Shown in pieces: positions 54,259 to 62,486 of a DNA stretch of 64,000 nt. Every line of letters starts with the position of its first letter. Position 1 is the first letter of the stretch. The notes beneath the pieces were generated by a model that saw nothing but the letters and a program-made list of their open reading frames with translations, did not search any database and was not told the DNA's origin. The stretch is taken from positions 1 to 64,000 of the forward strand of contig CAIULL010000284.1 of NCBI GenBank assembly GCA_903899985.1, read 5' to 3'. Origin of the DNA: an uncultured Schlesneria sp. (GTDB taxonomy: Bacteria; Planctomycetota; Planctomycetia; Planctomycetales; Planctomycetaceae). A program made the position numbers and the translations under genes.

Positions 54259-55326
54259 TTATAGCGGGGCAGGCAAACGAAGAAGGTCGAAACGGGGCAG
54301 GATTCTGACCTCGGCAGCCAATCGATGTGCTGCTTTCCAAATGGGTTCGGACGTTTCCGGAGAAGGAAGGGACGGGAGAAGTTCAGCAACTGGCATGGCC
54401 CGATAGGCGAGAGTCCAAAGGTCCTTCTTGAGGATAACGCCATCAAAAAGTAACAAGTCGATATCGATCGTCACTTGTTTCTTGCAGTTGTCTGATCGTA
54501 CTCGACCAAGTTCGTTTTCAATTCGCTTCAGGGTCACGACGAGATCGTTCTTTGTCGATCTTGTCCGGACCAGAAGTGCTGCATTGATGTAGTCAGGCAA
54601 GCCTGAATTGATGTCGTCAGGCAAGCCTGCATTGATGCCGTCAGGCAAGCCTGAATTGATGCCGTCAGGCAAGCCTGAATTGATGCCGTCAGGCAAGCCT
54701 GCGGTCATTGAGGCATCGACAATGGCGGGAGACTGCCATGCACTTGATACGGCGTCGATAACGAGCTCATTGCTTAGTTTTCTGATGGCTTCAGAAAGAT
54801 TGAAAGTGGCGTCGGTGTTCGATCCGAGTCCCAGGCAAGCCCGGTAGCATTCCTGTGACTGTGGCTTGGATTGGAAAGGCTGATCGAGTCCGTTTTTTAA
54901 GGCAACTGCCGATGCTGGAAGCGGATCGGCGGGTGTCTTGCCAGGGAGCGCTCTTTGAGACCGACTGGCAAGCCAGTCTCGGTTTCGTTCAATCTGGACT
55001 CCCACCGATCGGCTACCTGGAACAGCACCTGGTTTTTCGATTCGAACGCGCACACGGTCAATGCGCGAGTCAGCCAGGACTATTTGAGCAACGTCGGCCG
55101 CAAGGGCCTCGACCGTAAAGCGACCAATACGCATGGCGTGAGTCGAAACACGGTCGGCCACGCTTTGATAGTCGACGGAATCCGAAATATCATCGGTGAT
55201 GCCAGCTCGTTCAACACTGGTATCAAGGTCGATATTGATGACAAATTCCTGGGGTTGCTCGCGCTCCCAGGCGTTGACGCCAATGATTCCTCGTAGGATC
55301 AAATCGCGAATAAAAATCGTATCCAT
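54259..55326 (-). CDS. FolB-FolK fusion with a repeat insertion in the HPPK domain
   Basis: This 355-residue bifunctional folate enzyme joins two domains. Residues 1-118 are dihydroneopterin aldolase (FolB: RDLILRGIIGVNAWEREQPQ, SVDYQSVADRV, RVRIEKPGAVPGSRSVGVQI). Residues about 168-355 are hydroxymethyl-pterin pyrophosphokinase (FolK: YRACLGLGSNTDATFNLSEA, ELGRVRSDN, VTIDIDLLLFDG). The linker (119-165) is variable. Residues 209-248 hold five copies of the octamer GLPDGINS (variants GLPDGINA, GLPDDINS, GLPDYINA); the last one merges into the normal FolK strand, PDYINAALLVRT. The repeats enlarge a loop near the pterin site by about 32 residues. The enzyme may still work, since the other motifs are intact. 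Confidence 0.9.
   Translation of the reverse strand: MDTIFIRDLILRGIIGVNAWEREQPQEFVINIDLDTSVERAGITDDISDSVDYQSVADRVSTHAMRIGRFTVEALAADVAQIVLADSRIDRVRVRIEKPGAVPGSRSVGVQIERNRDWLASRSQRALPGKTPADPLPASAVALKNGLDQPFQSKPQSQECYRACLGLGSNTDATFNLSEAIRKLSNELVIDAVSSAWQSPAIVDASMTAGLPDGINSGLPDGINSGLPDGINAGLPDDINSGLPDYINAALLVRTRSTKNDLVVTLKRIENELGRVRSDNCKKQVTIDIDLLLFDGVILKKDLWTLAYRAMPVAELLPSLPSPETSEPIWKAAHRLAAEVRILPRFDLLRLPAPL
54581..54700. repeat. five tandem 24-bp repeats inside folBK
   Basis: Five uninterrupted 24-base units, each ending GTCAGGCAAGCCT, run in frame through the FolK part. Units differ at one to three positions (GCATT/GAATT at the start; GTAG/GTCG/GCCG in the middle). Each contains the small palindrome AGGC-AA-GCCT. 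Confidence 0.92.
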
Positions 55327-55380
55327 GCGCCCCGCTCAATTTTCATGTCCTGGCAGTCGCCCATCGGTCGAAATCGAGGC

Positions 55381-56025
55381 TTAGATGTGAGTAATCACGT
55401 CTTCAGCTTTGAATCGAACCTTTGGTAGCGTTGCATATTTATCGCTGCCAGAACGATAGCCCGCTGCGGCCACGACTGATGCGCCGTAGCCGAGTGCCGA
55501 TAAGCCGAGGATTTCGTCATACTTGGCTGGCTCAAAACCTTCAATCGGGCAGGCGTCAATTCCCAGGAGCGCTGCCGTTGACATGAAAAAGCCAAGGGCG
55601 ATGTAAACCTGTCGTGAAGCCCAGGCATTGATGTCGATCGAAGGCTTTGAGAGCGAGCCAACCATCATTTGACGATAGCTTTCCAGGGATTCGACCGTCG
55701 TTCCGCGCACTTCTGCCGTTCTGGCCACAAAGCGTTCAATATCCGACTCGCTCAAATTTTTTCGGATCGCAAAAACGACAAGATGTGACGCGTCGACGAT
55801 TTGAGACTGCCCCCAACTCGCTGGTTTCAAGAGTGCCCGTTTGGCGGGGTCAGTGACGACGAAAAATTTCCATGGCTGCAATCCGAATGACGACGGAGTC
55901 AGCACAAGTGCCCGTTCCAGTGTTTTCCAGTCGGTTTCCGGGATCACTTTCGTCGAGTCAAACACTTTTGTGGCGTATCTCCATTCCAGTTGTTTTTCGA
56001 TGACGTCATTAGAAACAGGCTTCAT
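55381..56025 (-). CDS. nitroreductase-family NAD(P)H oxidoreductase
   Basis: This 214-residue FMN enzyme has the nitroreductase fold: the start KQLEWRYATKVFD (FMN phosphate), LVLTPSSFGLQPWKFFVV, KPASWGQSQIVDASHLVVF, and GIDACPIEGFEPAKYDEILG. It resembles NfsB-type, DHPR-like oxidoreductases. The ATG at 56025 has GGAG nine bases upstream; the frame extends 22 codons beyond but lacks family features. The role is a general NAD(P)H-dependent reductase of quinones or nitro compounds. Confidence 0.9.
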   Translation of the reverse strand: MKPVSNDVIEKQLEWRYATKVFDSTKVIPETDWKTLERALVLTPSSFGLQPWKFFVVTDPAKRALLKPASWGQSQIVDASHLVVFAIRKNLSESDIERFVARTAEVRGTTVESLESYRQMMVGSLSKPSIDINAWASRQVYIALGFFMSTAALLGIDACPIEGFEPAKYDEILGLSALGYGASVVAAAGYRSGSDKYATLPKVRFKAEDVITHI

Positions 56026-56800
56026 TTTCAACGACTCCAAAAGGATCACGGCCGAGAATTGCATCATCCGGGCAAGGCTTGAAGATGCCACTAGATCATA
56101 GGAGTGTTTGTAAAGACAGCAAGTCGATTGAAAAAATGAATTCTGTCATACGGATCTTCACGAAAGACGCAGACAAATAGCGGTTTTTTCGCAACTTTCG
56201 ACGCTCTCAGACTGCTCGAAGGCCGTGTTTGGATCACATTCACTTCAGCCTTGAGATTTCTCCAGCCTGTTTAATTCGTACTCAATTATCCTCAGTCTGT
56301 GAATTTCCCGCGAAATCACAACTTTCCTCTATACTCTTTTGGCAAGGCCGTTATACTTGCGAGCACGAGCCTCGGCTCTATCTATCCTGTGGACGATTGA
56401 TGCCATCGGATAAACCCTTTCAGGGTGCGATGGGTTTTATTATGGACGCTGCTTGCGTCCGGCACATCTCGTCCTGAACCCCGTGAGCAATGCGTTGGAA
56501 GACGGGTCTTTCCAGTCAGTGTTTCATTTTGAGCACTGGTGGAATTCCCCTGACTTGCGGGTTCCTAAATACGCGGCCTCATGCCAGAACAACGGCACGA
56601 TGACGGTCGTGGGACGGGTGTCGTTCCATCGCAAATTGAGTGATTTTTTGAAGTGACGCGACCGGTGTGCGTCACTTCACTGAACAGCATCGGCTTGATC
56701 ATTGCCGATGTCGTGCTCATGCTGCGTGAAGCGATTCCATTTCTCACGCTCGAGTCCTGCAGCGTTGCATCTGCTTCCGACGGCCAGCTTGGAGTTTTCG
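56026..56800. other. long intergenic region with hairpins; candidate ncRNA
   Basis: No convincing ORF is present, although small ORFs (67-82 aa) exist on the plus strand. Hairpins include GGACGC-N5-GCGTCC (about 56441-56457), AAACCC-N13-GGGTTT (about 56412-56436) and a 10-bp perfect stem GAAGTGACGC/GCGTCACTTC (56650-56678). A TATACT box (56330-56335) could be a -10 element, but its -35 is poor. A structured RNA or a leader of the helicase gene is possible. Confidence 0.35.
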
Positions 56801-58126
56801 TTGAGTTTTGCTGATCTCGGGCTTTGTGAGCCCATATTGAATGCGATTAAATCGGAAGGTTATGAAACCCCGACCCCTATTCAAGCACAAGCGATTCCGC
56901 ACGCGTTAACTGGTCGCGACCTTTTCGGTTGCGCCCAAACCGGTACGGGAAAAACAGCGGCATTCGCACTGCCGATTATCCATCTACTGATGGAAGCGGG
57001 GGTTCCTTCCGCCAAAGTTCGTCGACCGATTCGAGCATTGATCCTGGCCCCGACCCGCGAATTGGCGATTCAAATCGCCGATTGCATTCTCGCGTACAGC
57101 CAGCATACGCAGATTCGTCACACGTTGATATTTGGTGGTGTCAGCCAGGTTCCACAAGTACGCGCTTTGCAACGCGGAATTGATATCGTCGTGGCAACAC
57201 CAGGCCGACTCTGTGACCTGATGGGGCAAGGGTTTGTTGACCTCAGCCATGTCGAAACATTCGTCCTGGATGAAGCCGACCGCATGCTGGACATGGGGTT
57301 CATTCATGATATCCGGCATATTGCCGAGCGAGTTCCGAAGGTCCGGCAAACGTTGTTTTTCTCGGCAACGATGCCACGTGAAATTCGCGATCTGTCGACG
57401 TCGCTGTTAACAAACCCCGTGACGATTGAAATCACTCCTGTTGCAACCGCTGCCGAAACGGTCGAACAGGGGATCTATATCATTCCGAATTCGAACAAGC
57501 CTCGTTTGCTGCAGACATTGCTGACTCAGCCAGAACTGACGCGTGCCCTGGTCTTTACGAGAACAAAGCACGGCGCGGATAAGGTTTTGCGTCACCTCAT
57601 GCAGGCTGGCGTGCGTGCTGACACGATTCACGGTGGAAAATCGCAATCAAAGCGACAACGTGCTCTTTCGGACTTTAAGACAAACCGATTGCGAGTTCTG
57701 GTGGCAACAGATATTGCCGCAAGAGGAATCGATGTCGACGGCATTTCGCACGTCATCAATTATGATCTGCCGGTCGAAATCGAATCGTACGTACATCGTA
57801 TCGGTCGAACGGGTCGTGCAGGTGCCAACGGAATCGCGTTAACGTTTTGCGATCCTTCGGAACGCTCGAAGTTACGTGCCATCGAACGAGCGATTCGTCA
57901 GCCAATTAATATCTTGAAAACGCCGAATCTGGTGGTGATCCCCGCTGCTTCAGCGATCACCCACGACTTTGACGACCGCGAACAACATCGACCGGCTCGC
58001 CCTGTTGAGAGCGGAGATGGCATGCCACCTCGACGTCCGCAAGGACCTCCTGGCGAACGACGCGCGTTCCAGGGAAACCGAGCTGCTGGCGGACCACCCC
58101 GCCGACGAAACTACAGCAGCCGCTGA
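56801..58126 (+). CDS. DEAD-box RNA helicase (RhlE-like)
   Basis: This 441-residue helicase reads from a TTG at 56801 (GGAG six bases upstream), where the sequence SFADLGL matches the family start; a longer ATG start at 56702 is less likely. All motifs are present: Q motif GYETPTPIQAQAIP, AQTGTGKT, PTRELAIQ, DEADRMLDMGF, SAT in FFSATMP, ATDIAARGID and HRIGRTGRAG. The C-terminal tail is Arg/Pro/Gly-rich (about 405-441), like RhlE. Such enzymes remodel rRNA during ribosome assembly and mRNA in the cold. A terminator follows. Confidence 0.93.
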   Translation: MSFADLGLCEPILNAIKSEGYETPTPIQAQAIPHALTGRDLFGCAQTGTGKTAAFALPIIHLLMEAGVPSAKVRRPIRALILAPTRELAIQIADCILAYSQHTQIRHTLIFGGVSQVPQVRALQRGIDIVVATPGRLCDLMGQGFVDLSHVETFVLDEADRMLDMGFIHDIRHIAERVPKVRQTLFFSATMPREIRDLSTSLLTNPVTIEITPVATAAETVEQGIYIIPNSNKPRLLQTLLTQPELTRALVFTRTKHGADKVLRHLMQAGVRADTIHGGKSQSKRQRALSDFKTNRLRVLVATDIAARGIDVDGISHVINYDLPVEIESYVHRIGRTGRAGANGIALTFCDPSERSKLRAIERAIRQPINILKTPNLVVIPAASAITHDFDDREQHRPARPVESGDGMPPRRPQGPPGERRAFQGNRAAGGPPRRRNYSSR

Positions 58127-58168
58127 TTCGCTTGTTGTTAAGCATCAGCTCCGCGTAAATATCTTGCG

Positions 58169-58194
58169 GACACCTGCGGAAAGCCGCAGGTGTC
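58169..58194 (+). terminator. hairpin terminator of the helicase gene
   Basis: GACACCTGCGG pairs perfectly with CCGCAGGTGTC around AAAG, about 45 bases after the stop. Only TT follows, so efficiency is uncertain. Confidence 0.55.
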
Positions 58195-58351
58195 TTGCAT
58201 TGATTTCATCGCGTGCCGCCAGATTTGGGCGTCACGCGATGTTTTTTTGCGCTGACATTCGAGTCCCATCACTGGACGATCTTACGGCAATCGCCTGTAA
58301 TACCTGCTCGCTCGTCAATAATCGAGTCCTTTGCTGGCAGATTCATGCAGA

Positions 58352-59752
58352 ATGTCTGATTCAACACTCTCTTCGACCAATTTAAAACGGAATCCGTTTG
58401 CAGGGATACTGACGATCGTCGGAGCGTTATTACTGACAGCAGTCTATTTTCGCTTCCCACAAGTGACAAGAAACTGGCCCGTGCCAGGACATGTCTTCTT
58501 CCGCGGTCTGGTGATCCTGATGGGTCTGTCTGGCCTGATGCAGGTCTTGAATTCGATTTCAAATTCTCCTTTCAGAATTCCAGCCTGGGTCATGGTGACC
58601 CAGCACCGGATGTCAATTCCGTTGGAAGGTTGGATCTATCTCGCCATTATCATCGTTCTGTTTACCGGTGCGATGTTGACCAAGCAGAACACGCTGTTTC
58701 TTGTCTTTGCTCTGATGGCTGGGCCATTTGTCATTAACGGGTGGATGACCTTTGGGATGTTGCAGGCAGCGCGCGTTCAGCGGTTGGCGATGCGGCGAGC
58801 GATGCAGGGTGAATTGTTTTCCGTCGATGTTTCGTTGAGCAACAGCCGTCCGCTATTTGCGATCTGGATGATGTCGGTTCAAGATGAAATCGTGCATCCG
58901 CGAGAGTCCCTTTCAGCAACAGTCCTTTTTTCTCGCGTATCTCCACGGACAACTCAATCGGGCCAGTATCAGTTACGGTTGAGTCAACGTGGTCGTTACC
59001 GATTTGGTCCGTTACGGGCGGCGTCCCGATTTCCTTTGGGGCTGGTCGAACGCAGTCGGGTATTTCGTGCCTCGGATGAAATCCTGATCTATCCCCGGAT
59101 TGGAAAAGTCTCGCCGGCGTGGAAACAGAAACTGGCGAACGCGACGGAACTCGTGACGCGAATGCAGCCACATCACGGAGTTTTTCATGATGATTTCCAT
59201 CAGCTCCGTGAGTTTCGATCTGGTGATAATCCGCGGGCGATTCACTGGAGATCGACAGCCCGGCGAGGCGAACTGATTCTGCGTGAGTTTCAGCAGAATC
59301 GCGAACACATGCTGGCGGTTGTTCTTGATCTTTTCTGGCCTCCAACGGCTCCAGAGAGTTTTCGGGAGCAGACGGAATTTGCACTCAGCTTTGTCGCTTC
59401 TCTGCTGGCAGAACGCGGACGCGAATGCCGCGACGGACTTTTGACTTTGGCAGCCGCAGGGGATCGCAAATTTCACTGGGAAGGACACGGCACATCGACC
59501 AGTCTTGAGTCCCTGCTCGACGGACTGGCTGTTTTCGAAGCGGGTCCGTCAAAAGACATTGTCGAGCTTCTCAGTACGACGCTGCAACACAGCTCGTCGA
59601 TGACACAAGTCTTGCTCGTGACGACCAGGACGACGACTCTTCCCTATCAAGACTTGTTATCGAGCAGGGTTGACCTCTTGAATCTGAGCGAGATCACACC
59701 CGGTCAACTGTTAACTTATGATACAGGTTCACAGTCGAGGCGGATGAGCTGA
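58352..59752 (+). CDS. DUF58 domain membrane protein
   Basis: This 466-residue protein has two to three N-terminal membrane helices (FAGILTIVGALLLTAVYF, LVILMGLSGLMQVL, WIYLAIIIVLFTGAM). A beta-rich domain follows, then the DUF58 core (about 260-330) with FDD-like FHDDFHQLREFRSGDNPRAI and HWRSTARRGELILREF. DUF58 proteins accompany a MoxR ATPase and a TgpA-type transglutaminase and appear to form a maturation or stress system; the transglutaminase follows here 34 bases later, but no MoxR gene lies in the window. The start MSDSTLSS at 58352 is preferred over 58331. Confidence 0.88.
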   Translation: MSDSTLSSTNLKRNPFAGILTIVGALLLTAVYFRFPQVTRNWPVPGHVFFRGLVILMGLSGLMQVLNSISNSPFRIPAWVMVTQHRMSIPLEGWIYLAIIIVLFTGAMLTKQNTLFLVFALMAGPFVINGWMTFGMLQAARVQRLAMRRAMQGELFSVDVSLSNSRPLFAIWMMSVQDEIVHPRESLSATVLFSRVSPRTTQSGQYQLRLSQRGRYRFGPLRAASRFPLGLVERSRVFRASDEILIYPRIGKVSPAWKQKLANATELVTRMQPHHGVFHDDFHQLREFRSGDNPRAIHWRSTARRGELILREFQQNREHMLAVVLDLFWPPTAPESFREQTEFALSFVASLLAERGRECRDGLLTLAAAGDRKFHWEGHGTSTSLESLLDGLAVFEAGPSKDIVELLSTTLQHSSSMTQVLLVTTRTTTLPYQDLLSSRVDLLNLSEITPGQLLTYDTGSQSRRMS

Positions 59753-59786
59753 TGTCCATAAAAATATTGGGAGGGAGAGCTCATTA

Positions 59787-62282
59787 ATGGATCTCGCATT
59801 TGTTTTTAAAATGAGTCTCTACGGGTTAACCGCTCTTGTCGGAGCGATTCTCGGTTGTGCGGAAAGTGAAGGGGTCGCCTACGGAAGCGGACGTCTTGGG
59901 TTTGCCTTGCCGTTCCTGTCCATCCCCATTGTCGTTTGCGGGTACCTGTTTACAGAAGTTCATTGGAGACGCGATCAAACCGTCGGAGCGGGCCTGAATT
60001 CTTTCACTGCGAATTTCCTGGGGATCGCTTCTTTGATCGCCACTGGCGTCGAGTTCATGAGCGAGAATCGCGAAGGAAAGCTCCTCGCGGGAACGCACCT
60101 TCTGTTATACGTGACCTGGATTGTTCTCTTTCAACAAAAAACCGTAAGGCTCTACTGGTTTTTGATGGCATTGGGAATCCTTCAGCTTGCATTAGCTTCC
60201 GTCTTGACGACAAAAGGCTGGTTTGGATTTTGCGCCCTGGCCTATACGTTCGGTGCGGTCTGGACGCTTTCGATTTTCTCGCTGTGGCGCGCAGAACAAC
60301 AATTTGAAGACGAAGAAAAAATCAGACTGGCTCAATCCGCGTCGAATCCTGCCAGTGATGTCGATTTTTTCCCCCCGAACGACCGTCTGCGAAGCGAGGT
60401 GCGTGGTGCCGTTCAACACGAGGGTGGAGCCCGCTGGCTGACCGCAAGATTTGTCAGTGGCGTGCTGTTGACGACCTGTTCCGCTCTTCTTGTTAGTGCG
60501 GCGTTTTTTGCGGTGACTCCCCGGGTCTGGGTCGGGTCGACAGTCAGCCTGAATGAAGATCGCGAAGTCCTGAATGCGATCACAAAAAAGACTGGCCTGG
60601 CATCAGTCCGTCTAGGGGAACTCGGCCGCATCCTCGAAAGTATGGAGCGAGTTTTTGAAATTCAGCTGAGAAATCTCAATACCGGCAAGTTGATTGCTGT
60701 GCAGGAGTACGCGGAACAACTGGGGATGGCAGAACCCCTGTTTCGTTCCGGGGTCCTGACTCACTATCAAAGTGGGCGATGGAGCGTCGATCCTTTCAAT
60801 GGCCTTTATAACCGCCCCTTTGAACGCCCGGATGAGAGGTCTGAGATCGAGCAGATCGTTCGACGCGATGCAAATGATTCAGGGGTCTTGTTTTGCCTGG
60901 GCGTGCCCCAGGTGATCATCGACTCGCATCGGCATATTATTGGCGATCTCAATGAATTAACCGGAGTCGCGACTCAGAATGATCAGAAAAAAGAGTCCGG
61001 GCTCATGATCTACAGCGTCGGTTCAACTCTACCCAAACAACAGCCACATCATTATTCGTACGCCGTCTCAGCGAGAACGAGGGAAGCATATGCCCGTAGC
61101 GAATATCTAGAGCGGTCGAAAAGACTTCCTCTCAACCTGACTCGATTGCAAAAGCTGACTCACGATATTGTCAACGCGGAAGTCGCCCGACGACAAAAGG
61201 CAGAAGCGCAGTCCGTCGCTCGTGAGTTGACTCGGATGGAAATCGCCACGGCGATCGAAGAATATTTAAGAGATTCCGGCGAGTATCGGTATACTCTGGA
61301 CCAATCGATCCAGGATCCGAAGATTGACCCCATTGAAGACTTCCTGATCAATCGAAAGGAAGGTCACTGCGAATATTTCGCGACCGCTCTGGCGCTGATG
61401 TTGCGAGCCGAAAATATCCCTGCGCGCCTGGTGAGTGGATACAAAGGTGGGATTATCCACCCGGAAAAAAAGGATTGGCTTGAGGTCCAGCAGCGGTTTG
61501 CGCATGTCTGGGTTGAAGCCTGGGTCGATAAAGTCGGATGGACGACATTCGATGCGACACCCGTCGACGCACGATCAATGAGTGTCGCCGGAATGTCTGC
61601 CAAAAAAACTTCGCTTTGGTCTGATATGCAAACGGCATTCGCCGGACTGTGGTCCGATAACATTCTCAATATGTCCCTCGACCGTCAGGAACAGTCGATC
61701 TATAAGCCGGTGCGAAAAATGGCGTTTAATCTGGTGATCTTTTTACGCCAGCTGTTTACTTCGCCTCAATCGGCTCTGCGTATGTTGTTTGATATTTTCA
61801 CGAACCGTAATTACTGGTTCAGTCCTGGTGGCGTGATCTTTATCATTTCTTTATTGCTGGCGCTGGCGGCGTTTGCCTGGTCAGCTCGATGGCTATTTTT
61901 GTGGGTCAATCGCTGGCTGGACAAACAAAGTCGTCAGCAAATCCGCAAACAGCATCGAATCGTGGAGTTCTACGAACGATTTACAGGAATGATGAAATCG
62001 CATGGACTCAAACGTTCGCCAAACCAGACCCAAAAGGAATTCGCCGAGATGGTCGCGAGTCATTATTCTTCTGACCTGGAACTTGTGGGAGAGAAAGATA
62101 TTCCAGACCAGATTTCACGACTGTTTTACAAAGTCCGCTTCGGGGAAACAGATTTGACCATCCACGAAGAGAATGAGATCCAGCTCTTACTGGCCAAGCT
62201 GGACCGAGCCTTGTCCAAGGATGTCCGTCATCATCGCAACACCAGTTTGGCTTTCGAACGAGAGCGTTCGGGTGTCAGTTGA
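59787..62282 (+). CDS. TgpA-like transglutaminase membrane protein
   Basis: This 831-residue protein has several N-terminal membrane helices (about 8-175 and 228-248; GIASLIATGVEFMSEN, LLLYVTWIVLFQQ). A periplasmic part with a transglutaminase-like core follows: Cys528 in EGHCEYFATALALMLRAENI, His573 in FAHVWVEAWVDKVGW and Asp589 in TTFDATPVDA form the catalytic triad. A further helix follows (about 685-710; SPGGVIFIISLLLALAAFAW), then a cytoplasmic DUF4129-like tail (KRSPNQTQKEFAEMVASHY). GGGAGGGAG lies upstream of the ATG. It pairs with the preceding DUF58 gene. In Pseudomonas TgpA is essential; the substrate is unknown. Confidence 0.93.
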   Translation: MDLAFVFKMSLYGLTALVGAILGCAESEGVAYGSGRLGFALPFLSIPIVVCGYLFTEVHWRRDQTVGAGLNSFTANFLGIASLIATGVEFMSENREGKLLAGTHLLLYVTWIVLFQQKTVRLYWFLMALGILQLALASVLTTKGWFGFCALAYTFGAVWTLSIFSLWRAEQQFEDEEKIRLAQSASNPASDVDFFPPNDRLRSEVRGAVQHEGGARWLTARFVSGVLLTTCSALLVSAAFFAVTPRVWVGSTVSLNEDREVLNAITKKTGLASVRLGELGRILESMERVFEIQLRNLNTGKLIAVQEYAEQLGMAEPLFRSGVLTHYQSGRWSVDPFNGLYNRPFERPDERSEIEQIVRRDANDSGVLFCLGVPQVIIDSHRHIIGDLNELTGVATQNDQKKESGLMIYSVGSTLPKQQPHHYSYAVSARTREAYARSEYLERSKRLPLNLTRLQKLTHDIVNAEVARRQKAEAQSVARELTRMEIATAIEEYLRDSGEYRYTLDQSIQDPKIDPIEDFLINRKEGHCEYFATALALMLRAENIPARLVSGYKGGIIHPEKKDWLEVQQRFAHVWVEAWVDKVGWTTFDATPVDARSMSVAGMSAKKTSLWSDMQTAFAGLWSDNILNMSLDRQEQSIYKPVRKMAFNLVIFLRQLFTSPQSALRMLFDIFTNRNYWFSPGGVIFIISLLLALAAFAWSARWLFLWVNRWLDKQSRQQIRKQHRIVEFYERFTGMMKSHGLKRSPNQTQKEFAEMVASHYSSDLELVGEKDIPDQISRLFYKVRFGETDLTIHEENEIQLLLAKLDRALSKDVRHHRNTSLAFERERSGVS

Positions 62283-62340
62283 TTCTTTGGTTTGAAAATG
62301 AAACCGATCGGTGCTGTGTCAATCATCGAGAATTCATGTG

Positions 62341-62371
62341 CCATTGCTTGATCGTTTTCGGTCAAGCAGTG
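62341..62371 (+). terminator. hairpin downstream of tgpA-like gene; dispersed palindrome copy
   Basis: The imperfect stem ATTGCTTGATCG / CGGTCAAGCAGT surrounds a T-rich loop and is followed by GCTCTTTCTC. It is a degenerate relative of the perfect hairpin at 23574-23603 and may terminate the transglutaminase transcript. Confidence 0.55.
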
Positions 62372-62486
62372 CTCTTTCTCGTTCGAAAGTGACGACTATC
62401 GACACACGAAATCTGTGGTCACTACGGCTATCATCCCATCGGAAGATGTTATTCATCGGATACTCTTGAAATGCATTGATTGATCT

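Noticed and set aside
54581-54700. possible CRISPR array
   Set aside because: The 24-base units are contiguous with no spacers and stay in the FolK reading frame.
56229-56656. short plus-strand ORFs of 82 and 67 residues
   Set aside because: They overlap each other and hairpins, start with weak codons, and show no recognisable family.
56650-56678. 10-bp perfect hairpin as a terminator
   Set aside because: The T-run lies on the 5' side of the stem on the plus strand and A's follow on the minus strand, so it does not fit an intrinsic terminator in either direction.
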